Assembly (NCBI GenBank): GCA_003695745.1
Contig: RFHW01000120.1
Location: 1 to 7,975, forward strand
Direction: 5' to 3'
Length of the DNA stretch: 7,975 bases
DNA from: Methanobacteriota archaeon
GTDB taxonomy: Archaea > Hydrothermarchaeota > Hydrothermarchaeia > Hydrothermarchaeales > SZUA-236
Position numbers and translations under genes: made by a program. Position 1 is the first letter of the stretch. Each line of letters begins with the position of its first letter. This document shows positions 1-4,862 of the stretch, piece after piece. The notes below the pieces were generated by a model, which did not search any database, was not told the origin of the DNA, and was given only the letters and a program-made list of their open reading frames with translations.

Positions 1-1
1 A

Positions 2-1672
2 TTCAAGGCAGATGACAAACATGGAGCGGAGCCAGATGAGGGCCACCATATAAAGATAAAGAAGGAGAAGGCAGACGGCTCAGATTCCGGCGAGGAGGAT
101 ATTAAGAAGCGGGTTGGCGGCGAGGAAGAGGATTCAGAGAATGAAAAGTGGAAAGAAAAGTCTGGAGAAAAGGACGAGGACAAAGCAGAATCAAGAGGTT
201 CAGAAAAAGGATCTGCTGAGAGGAATGATAAAGACCGGGAAGGCGCAACAGAAAAAAAGGCTGAGAGGAGGACATCTGAAGATGATGAAAGATCAGAACC
301 GGGCCATGAAAAGGCAGGGTTTAAAGAGGAGCTTAAAGACCTGGTGAGGCTGGCCATACACAGACATGGGGCAAAGTCAGACGAAGAGGATGAGGAAGGC
401 GGAAAAAAGCTAGCTCCCTCCCGGACCACCATAAAGCCAGCCATAAAAAAAGATATGGGCCGGGGGAAAAAACAGGACCCGCCGGTTCAAATCAGCGTTC
501 AGGACCCGGCCAAAGGTACCCCGGTGCAGAAAGAGACCGGCCCTGCGCCGGCTGTGGCAGATCCTGCCCCTCCGAAAGGTTCAAAGGAGCCGGCGGCCTC
601 CCAGGTCCAAGGCGGCCAACAGGGGAGGGAGCAGAAAAAAGGAGCCAGACCGGCCGAGCCTCAGAAAAAGCCTATGGTGAGAAAGATAAAGAGAGGGCCC
701 GCCGCCCCTGATGATGGATCGGTGGTGGAGCGAAGAGCGCCTTCTGCCATCGACACCGAGGAGAGGGAAGGGCCGAGAATCCCGGCCGATGGGATGGGAG
801 CCGCCAGCACGATGGTGATCTCTGGGATTGCCATGCTCTCCGGGGCAGGGGCTGCAGCGTCCATATCGCCCGCCATAACGATCCCCAAGGCTGCGGCCAT
901 GGAGGGGCCGGCCTCCTTCATTGCAAAGACCCTGGGGGCTTTGAAGACCGTCTTCGGCGAGTTCCTTGAGGACTGGGCCTTCGCCCTTCACACACGGCTT
1001 AACCTGCCCTTCACCCCTGACAGGCACAGGGAACGGGAGCAGGGATCTGGCCGGTGGCGCCTCTTCAGTGAGCTGGAGAGCAAAAGATACTCTTTCCTGA
1101 ACACCGAGACCTCCCTCTTTGAATACCTGAAGATGCTCCTCTGCGCCCTTCTTCTGGGGGTTGGCTTCTCACTGGTCCAGCCGCCCGGGGCCGGCGCCTT
1201 CATGGAGATATTCCCAGTGGCCCTCTTCGCCGTTGGGACAGCCATATTCTTCCATGAGCTCGCCCACGACCTCACAGCCGGGAGGCACGGGGTGGACACG
1301 CGCTTTGAGATATGGCCCCTCGGGGTCGTGGTCATGCTCCTTTCCATCTCCTTTGGAGGCCTCTTCGCGGCGTTCATGAACAGCGAGATCAAGGGCAGGA
1401 CAGAGGAGCATGGCGTCATCTATCTTGCCGGGCCGCTCACAAACTTCCTGCTTGCCGTCGCCTTTTTCGGCCTCTCAGGCCTTGGAGGCCCCATGTACCT
1501 CCTGGGCAGGTTCGGCGCGGCCGTCAACATCACCATCGCCGCCTATAACATGCTCCCTATAAAACCGGTGGACGGACACTACGTCTTCAGATGGAACAAG
1601 CTCTGGTGGACGGTGCTTGCCATCCCCTCTTTTGTGATAGCTGCCAGCGCTCTGGAAGGGGTGGTGCTGTGA
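2..1672 (+). CDS. Site-2-protease-like M50 membrane metalloprotease with long charged N-terminal region (5' partial)
   Basis: This is probably an intramembrane zinc metalloprotease that cleaves membrane-bound substrates within the bilayer. The frame is open from base 2 without a stop, so the gene begins outside the window; at least 556 residues are present. Residues 1 to about 260 are low-complexity, rich in Lys/Glu/Asp/Arg and then in Pro/Ala/Gly, and probably disordered. An Ala-rich hydrophobic stretch (about 265-301) and roughly six membrane segments (about 373-556) follow. The family motifs are intact: HELAH at 418-422 (bases 1253-1267), AGPLTN at 476-481, and NMLPIKPVDG at 516-525, which supplies the third zinc ligand Asp524. 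A GTG at 344 could be mistaken for the start, but the same charged composition continues upstream of it and no Shine-Dalgarno precedes it. The stop overlaps the next start, which implies co-translation. The metalloprotease fold is secure; the substrate is unknown. The long disordered tail is odd for this family. Confidence 0.85.
   Translation, partial: FKADDKHGAEPDEGHHIKIKKEKADGSDSGEEDIKKRVGGEEEDSENEKWKEKSGEKDEDKAESRGSEKGSAERNDKDREGATEKKAERRTSEDDERSEPGHEKAGFKEELKDLVRLAIHRHGAKSDEEDEEGGKKLAPSRTTIKPAIKKDMGRGKKQDPPVQISVQDPAKGTPVQKETGPAPAVADPAPPKGSKEPAASQVQGGQQGREQKKGARPAEPQKKPMVRKIKRGPAAPDDGSVVERRAPSAIDTEEREGPRIPADGMGAASTMVISGIAMLSGAGAAASISPAITIPKAAAMEGPASFIAKTLGALKTVFGEFLEDWAFALHTRLNLPFTPDRHREREQGSGRWRLFSELESKRYSFLNTETSLFEYLKMLLCALLLGVGFSLVQPPGAGAFMEIFPVALFAVGTAIFFHELAHDLTAGRHGVDTRFEIWPLGVVVMLLSISFGGLFAAFMNSEIKGRTEEHGVIYLAGPLTNFLLAVAFFGLSGLGGPMYLLGRFGAAVNITIAAYNMLPIKPVDGHYVFRWNKLWWTVLAIPSFVIAASALEGVVL
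1654..1672 (+). promoter_or_regulatory. Ribosome binding site and GTGA overlap setting the start of the OB-like membrane gene
   Basis: A purine run GGAAGGGG lies about 7 bases before a GTG whose last two bases belong to the TGA stop of the upstream protease gene. The arrangement favours translational coupling and decides the start against the in-frame ATG further upstream. Confidence 0.6.
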
Positions 1673-2145
1673 GGCATTTAATCCTCCCCACCGCTGTCTT
1701 CATCGTCGGGGCTGCCGTCATAGTCCATCTCTTTTCGATGCCCCTTGTGGAGCTGGAGGAGCTCTCCACTGGGAGGGCCGTGCATGATGGAGGGGTCGTT
1801 GAGGTTCTGGGCCGCCTCTCGCCTTCAGACCGCCAGCTGCCTGAAGAGATCTCCTTTGAAGAGGAGGTGCAGGTCTATACCCTGGAGGACGATGAGGGGC
1901 ATAATGTTCTGGTGGCATACCCCGGCGAGGCAGAGGGCTTTGTCCTTGTGAAGGGGAAGTACATCCCCCTTGACCTCTCTTCAGGCGCGCCGGGTTTCAT
2001 ATATGCCGGCCGCATACGCAGCGCATGGCCCGTTGAGTGGCTGGGCGTCTCAAAGGAGGGCATCGCCATCCTGGCCTTTTACACCTTTGCCACCGGGGCG
2101 TCCTTCTTCTATGAGCTCAGGAAGGTCCGGCTCCAGACAGGTTAG
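1669..2145 (+). CDS. Small membrane protein with two TM helices flanking an OB-like beta domain
   Basis: I do not recognise a named family. The 158-residue product has an N-terminal membrane helix (about 4-23). A soluble segment (about 40-115) follows, with alternating beta-strand-like stretches (VVEVLGRL, VQVYTLEDD, HNVLVAYPG, GFVLVKGKYI). This pattern suggests an OB-fold or similar small beta barrel. A second helix (about 131-148) leads to a short basic tail. I chose the GTG at 1669 because it overlaps the upstream stop as GTGA, sits 7 bases behind a GGAAGGGG purine run, and gives a sensible membrane N-terminus. The in-frame ATG at 1591 would add 26 residues that only read through the protease gene in another frame. 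Coupling to the protease suggests a partner, regulator or substrate of it, which is inference. The OB assignment rests on strand pattern alone. Confidence 0.75.
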   Translation: MRHLILPTAVFIVGAAVIVHLFSMPLVELEELSTGRAVHDGGVVEVLGRLSPSDRQLPEEISFEEEVQVYTLEDDEGHNVLVAYPGEAEGFVLVKGKYIPLDLSSGAPGFIYAGRIRSAWPVEWLGVSKEGIAILAFYTFATGASFFYELRKVRLQTG

Positions 2146-2146
2146 G

Positions 2147-2156
2147 TTTTTAAATT
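2147..2156 (+). promoter_or_regulatory. TATA-like box for the queC-family gene, probably leaderless
   Basis: The A/T run TTTTTAAATT stands out in GC-rich surroundings directly after the upstream stop codon. Its centre is about 27 bases before the ATG at 2179, so initiation at the usual archaeal distance would place the 5' end at or next to the start codon. No Shine-Dalgarno is present in the bases just before that ATG. This fits a leaderless transcript independent of the protease pair. Confidence 0.55.
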
Positions 2157-2178
2157 CCCCGCTCCAAGAGTACCCTTT

Positions 2179-2898
2179 ATGGAGAGACAGGGGATCGTGC
2201 TTTTGAGCGGAGGCATAGACAGCGCAACCGCCCTGTGGAAGGTGAAAAACGGCTATGGGAAGCTCCATACACTCACATTCACCTACGGCTCAAAGGATGA
2301 GGCGGTGATGGTTGAGTGCACGAGGAGGCTCTCCAGCCTTGCATGTGCGGAGCATCGGCTCATCTCCCTGCCGTGGCTTGAAGCCTTCTCCGAGGCCGCG
2401 GGCTCGGCGCTGGTTTCGGAGGGAAAGGGTCTTCCGGCCCCGGGGGAGGAGGGGCTGAACAGCCTCGATGAAGCCCGGAGGACCGCTGCATCGGTCTGGG
2501 TGCCTGCGCGGAATCTCGTCTTCCTCTCCATCGCCGCATCTTTCGCAGAATCCCTTGGAGGGGATGTGGACATCATAACAGGCTTTGACAGGGAAGAGGC
2601 CCTCACATTCCCTGACAACACCCCGGAATTCGTCGAGGCCGTGAACAGGGCCCTGGAATACGGCGTCCTGCGCCGGGGGATTAAGGTTGTTGCGCCCCTC
2701 ATCCACATGGACAAGGTGGAGATATGCAGAGAGGCGCTGAGGCTCGGCGTCCCGGTGGAGTTCACCCTCTCCTGCTATGAGCCCTCCGGCGTCGACAGCA
2801 GGGGCAGGCCGATCCACTGCGGCAGATGCGAGTCCTGCATGAGACGGAGACGGGGCTTCAGGGCTGCCGGGGAGGACAGAACCGTCTACAGGGGATGA
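2179..2898 (+). CDS. queC: QueC-family 7-cyano-7-deazaguanine (preQ0) synthase, somewhat divergent
   Basis: QueC enzymes convert 7-carboxy-7-deazaguanine to preQ0 using ATP and ammonia. In archaea preQ0 feeds archaeosine formation in tRNA. The 239-residue product has the PP-loop SGGIDS at 10-15, VPARN at 108-112 followed by a helix, FPDNTPEF at 144-151, and a C-terminal zinc-type cluster with Cys199 (in LSCY), Cys214, Cys217 and Cys220 followed by RRRRGF. Length and motif order match the family. Two points differ from typical members as I recall them. The segment after the first strands reads YGSKDE rather than the usual YGQRH, and the gap between the first two cysteines is about six residues longer. 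It may therefore be a paralogue acting on a related substrate; QueC-like proteins also occur in some defence systems, but no defence genes lie nearby. The gene stands alone behind its own TATA-like box. Confidence 0.82.
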   Translation: MERQGIVLLSGGIDSATALWKVKNGYGKLHTLTFTYGSKDEAVMVECTRRLSSLACAEHRLISLPWLEAFSEAAGSALVSEGKGLPAPGEEGLNSLDEARRTAASVWVPARNLVFLSIAASFAESLGGDVDIITGFDREEALTFPDNTPEFVEAVNRALEYGVLRRGIKVVAPLIHMDKVEICREALRLGVPVEFTLSCYEPSGVDSRGRPIHCGRCESCMRRRRGFRAAGEDRTVYRG

Positions 2899-2922
2899 GC
2901 GCCGCGCCGGCCGCGGGGCAGG
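2899..2922. other. GC-rich intergenic spacer between convergent genes with a short inverted repeat
   Basis: This 24-bp gap separates the 3' ends of the queC-like and pilin-like genes. It contains CCGCG (2902-2906), a 5-base spacer and CGCGG (2912-2916), a possible 5-bp hairpin readable from either side. There is no T-tract on either strand, and archaeal termination usually relies on T-runs, so a terminator role is uncertain. Confidence 0.3.
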
Positions 2923-3162
2923 CTACATGCAGACGTCGAACTGGGCCTCCAGATACTGCTCGATATAGGTGCAGAGGGTGTTTAATGTGGAGTTGACGCT
3001 CTCATACTGGCTGGTGTAGAGCCTGCTGTAGGCCGTCTTCCTGTATGAAGAGGCGATCATGATGGCCGTGACTATGGCCGCGCCTGCCACAAGGATGTAC
3101 TCTATGCTCCCCTGCGCCTGCTCCTCTTTTATGAAGCCTCTGATCTCCTCTGCCAAGCTCAT
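2923..3162 (-). CDS. Class III signal peptide (archaeal pilin-like) protein
   Basis: This 79-residue protein has the archaeal class III prepilin layout: a short charged leader, then a motif matching Q-x-S-x-E (Q17 G18 S19 I20 E21), then a hydrophobic stretch (about 22-39) that would form the pilin core helix. Processing by an EppA-type prepilin peptidase is expected between Ala16 and Gln17. The family usually has Gly before that Gln, and the leader here is rather acidic (KEEQA). The remaining C-terminal part is polar and Tyr/Ser/Thr-rich, with two cysteines (64 and 78) that could form a disulphide outside the cell. The ATG overlaps the TGA of the upstream gene (ATGA) and has a GGAGG 5 bases ahead, so the two are co-translated. 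It probably forms or primes a thin filament or a surface-anchored subunit. The small size suggests a minor pilin, but this is not certain. Confidence 0.78.
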   Translation of the reverse strand: MSLAEEIRGFIKEEQAQGSIEYILVAGAAIVTAIMIASSYRKTAYSRLYTSQYESVNSTLNTLCTYIEQYLEAQFDVCM

Positions 3163-4133
3163 ATTATCCTCCAGGCCTTTTCTGCCTCGCCATTGTAGGC
3201 CGCTGCCTTCTCTGCCATCTCAACGGCCTCCAGCGCAAGGGCCGCCCCTGCATCAGGATCCCCCATCCTGAACTCATCGCTGCTCCTCATCATATTCAGG
3301 CTTATAAGCTCCCATTGGCTAAAGAACTTTCTCTTGAAGTCGAAATAGGTGCGCATCTTTCCATGGACCCCCCTTTCTGCAAGCTCCGCCGCCTGCTCTG
3401 CCTTGTTGAAAAAGGCGGCTGCAATGGCATACTCCCTCCGGGAGTCCTCATATCTCCCTGAGACATAGTGCTCATTGGCGGCGATATAGTGGTTCCTTGC
3501 GATCACATAGCTCCTGATGATCTCCTTGTCATAGGGTGTCTTCCTCCAGAAGATGCCGAAGTAGAAGGAAAGGAGCAGCAGAAGCACCGCAACCCCCAGG
3601 GCCATCTTCCTGAAGTCAAGGACGAACTCCTTTTTCTTTCTCTCCTTCTTAACAGGGCGAAAGGACTCCACCTCTGCCTCGTGCTCGAGGACGGAGCCAA
3701 TGATCTTCACACCCTCCTCCTCTGCAATCTTTATCCATTCCCTCAGCTCCCCGATGTTCCTGTTCTCTGTGACAATTGCATGCTTTGCCGATAGATACTC
3801 GCACTGGGCCTTCAATATCCTTTCAATATCCCTGTATCTCTGGAGCTTCACCTGCTCCTCCGGGGTCTGGAAGAAGGAGAGGTTTATCCTCTTCTCGAAC
3901 TCGCTGAGAAGGGATCTTTTCTCCTTGAGCAGGAACTCCAGCTGGGCAGGGTCATCGGGGGGCTCAAGGCTCGCCCCGCCGGATTCAAGGTATCTTATCT
4001 CGGCCCTCAGCAGGGCGGCCTCAGCTGAAAGCAAAGAGACCTTTTTTGCGTCCCCCGCCGCCTCTGCCTTCTGAAGCTCCTCCTCCCTCTTTTTCAGCCG
4101 GTGTCTCAGGAGATAGAGCTCATCCTCCCGCAT
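3159..4133 (-). CDS. Membrane protein with N-terminal coiled coil, one TM helix and C-terminal helical-repeat (TPR-like) domain
   Basis: I do not recognise the family. The 324-residue product begins with a highly charged helical region (about 1-50, and again 63-115) with heptad-like Leu/Glu/Lys spacing, consistent with a coiled coil. A more compact segment (about 116-157) precedes a strongly basic stretch (RPVKKERKKK, 159-168) and a single membrane helix (about 177-195). By the positive-inside rule the N-terminal part is cytoplasmic and the C-terminal part is outside. The outer domain (about 200-324) is all-helical, with Ala/Tyr-rich pairs such as YIAANEHYVSGRYEDSRREY that resemble TPR units. 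The ATG at 4133 has an excellent GGAGGTGAGG site and overlaps the upstream gene by 14 bases. The downstream pilin-like gene overlaps in turn. A scaffold or accessory role for pilin or surface assembly is a guess from position and topology. Confidence 0.75.
   Translation of the reverse strand: MREDELYLLRHRLKKREEELQKAEAAGDAKKVSLLSAEAALLRAEIRYLESGGASLEPPDDPAQLEFLLKEKRSLLSEFEKRINLSFFQTPEEQVKLQRYRDIERILKAQCEYLSAKHAIVTENRNIGELREWIKIAEEEGVKIIGSVLEHEAEVESFRPVKKERKKKEFVLDFRKMALGVAVLLLLLSFYFGIFWRKTPYDKEIIRSYVIARNHYIAANEHYVSGRYEDSRREYAIAAAFFNKAEQAAELAERGVHGKMRTYFDFKRKFFSQWELISLNMMRSSDEFRMGDPDAGAALALEAVEMAEKAAAYNGEAEKAWRII
3168..3172 (-). promoter_or_regulatory. Shine-Dalgarno site of the pilin-like gene
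   Basis: GGAGG on the minus strand lies 5 bases before the ATG at 3162 and inside the 3' end of the preceding gene. It confirms that start and supports coupled translation. Confidence 0.65.
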
Positions 4134-4653
4134 ACCTCACCTCCTTCACAGAGATCCTGTGGTCTTCAAGCCCTCTGCGCCAGATGAAAAAGGCCGCGGC
4201 CGGCAGGAGAGGATAGAGGAGCCGGTCCACACCGGGGAGGCTCAGCGGATAGGCGAGGGCGATGAGCAGCTCAAGGGATATGCGCATCTGATTGATGAGC
4301 AGGAGCAGGGCCGAGCCCTTCAAAAGCCATTTTACCCTCCGCCAAAGGCCGACGTATGGAACGGCGCAGACAAGGATCGCAAAGCCTGCGACGGTTAGAA
4401 AACCGAAGCAATATGGCGAGTACAGGAGGGCTGCCCCGGAGGAGAGATAGAGGATGTTCGCAGATGCCACAGACCTCACCCCAACGGCATCCAGAAAGGC
4501 GGCATGGGCCCTGGCGTTAAGGCTGCCGAGGACGTTGAAAAAGGAAGCCACCAGAGGTATCCTGAGAAAAAGAGGGGGCAGGAGATAGAACAGCGAGAGG
4601 GACAGGAGGAATATTGAAGCCAGCCTCAGCGGCCCGGGATACCCTTTTTTCAC
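4120..4653 (-). CDS. Exosortase/archaeosortase-like membrane transpeptidase
   Basis: Archaeosortases and exosortases cut secreted proteins at a C-terminal tripartite signal and are thought to attach the product to a lipid or glycan anchor. The product is very hydrophobic, with about five to six membrane segments. It carries the two hallmark motifs: Cys in YCFGFL (CxG type, Cys82 from the GTG start) and NQMRI (Asn121, Arg124), matching the family NxxR(I/V) that holds the essential Arg. A basic residue about 20 positions further (PGVDRLLYP, Arg144) could be the third catalytic residue. About 177 residues is short for the family, fitting small single-domain variants. I prefer the GTG at 4653: it overlaps the upstream TGA as GTGA and has GGGAGG 8 bases ahead. 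An in-frame ATG at 4677 would add eight residues behind a poor site. The gene just upstream encodes a PEP-CTERM-like peptide, its likely dedicated substrate. Confidence 0.7.
   Translation of the reverse strand: MKKGYPGPLRLASIFLLSLSLFYLLPPLFLRIPLVASFFNVLGSLNARAHAAFLDAVGVRSVASANILYLSSGAALLYSPYCFGFLTVAGFAILVCAVPYVGLWRRVKWLLKGSALLLLINQMRISLELLIALAYPLSLPGVDRLLYPLLPAAAFFIWRRGLEDHRISVKEVRYAGG
4135..4144 (-). promoter_or_regulatory. Strong Shine-Dalgarno site of the coiled-coil/TPR-like membrane gene
   Basis: GGAGGTGAGG on the minus strand contains a near-perfect complement of the archaeal 16S 3' end and ends a few bases before the ATG at 4133. It lies within the last codons of the upstream archaeosortase-like gene. 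An ATGA at 4123-4120 is out of frame with the product and is not the start. Confidence 0.7.
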
Positions 4654-4856
4654 CCGCCTCGCCTCCCTTTCAGCCATAGCAGATATAGCCCTGACGCGAC
4701 AAAGGCCGTAAGGGTGAACACGTTTCCCTCAGGCACCGCCGCCGGTGGCGGGACCACCGTGGGCGGGGGCTCGCCATAGGACGCTGGAAGATAAAGGAGG
4801 AGCGCCGCAGAGAGGCTGAAGCCGATCCATGAGACCCTCTTCACAAGCGAGACCAT
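4650..4856 (-). CDS. Mini secreted protein with PEP-CTERM-like (VPEGN) C-terminal sorting signal
   Basis: The 68-residue product has three recognisable parts. Residues 1-28 form a signal peptide: basic VKR, a hydrophobic core rich in Leu/Ser/Ala, then PASYG as a plausible signal-peptidase site. Residues 29-40 are almost only Pro, Val, Thr and Ala. Residues 41-68 resemble an exosortase recognition tail: VPEGN, a hydrophobic helix (about 46-62), and a basic end KGRRGG. That order (VPE-type motif, TM helix, Arg cluster) is the PEP-CTERM/archaeosortase signal architecture. If both ends are processed, the mature product would be only about 14 Pro-rich residues, far smaller than usual substrates. 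The gene starts 6 bases after alaS, with AAAGGAGGG in the alaS 3' end, and the next gene overlaps its stop. The sorting role is inferred from architecture and neighbour; a two-helix small membrane protein is the alternative. Confidence 0.68.
   Translation of the reverse strand: MVSLVKRVSWIGFSLSAALLLYLPASYGEPPPTVVPPPAAVPEGNVFTLTAFVASGLYLLWLKGRRGG
4662..4667 (-). promoter_or_regulatory. Shine-Dalgarno site favouring the GTG start of the archaeosortase-like gene
   Basis: GGGAGG on the minus strand lies 8 bases before the GTG at 4653, which itself overlaps the TGA of the upstream small gene. The alternative ATG at 4677 has only a weak AGGG-like run ahead of it. Confidence 0.5.
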
Positions 4857-4862
4857 ATATCA

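Noticed and set aside
344..346. GTG as the start of the protease
   Set aside because: The same frame is open for 114 codons upstream with the same charged composition, so the gene begins outside the window.
114..347. A 77-codon plus-strand frame rich in Lys/Arg
   Set aside because: It lies in the purine-rich tail of the protease gene, whose frame is continuously open from base 2. It is a +1 shadow of charged codons and has no ribosome site of note.
581..1419. Several minus-strand frames of 86-148 codons opposite the protease
   Set aside because: They are antisense shadows of a GC-rich gene with clear M50 motifs, and show no family motifs or ribosome sites.
2179..2898. Defence-type QueC homologue (QatC or CBASS Cap9)
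   Set aside because: No cyclase, effector or Qat partner genes are adjacent, and the gene stands alone between a protease pair and the convergent surface operon.
4120..4677. Archaeosortase-like gene as a generic permease or rhomboid fragment
   Set aside because: No rhomboid GxSG or transporter motif is seen, while CxG and NxxRI at the right spacing, plus the adjacent CTERM-like peptide, fit the exosortase superfamily better.
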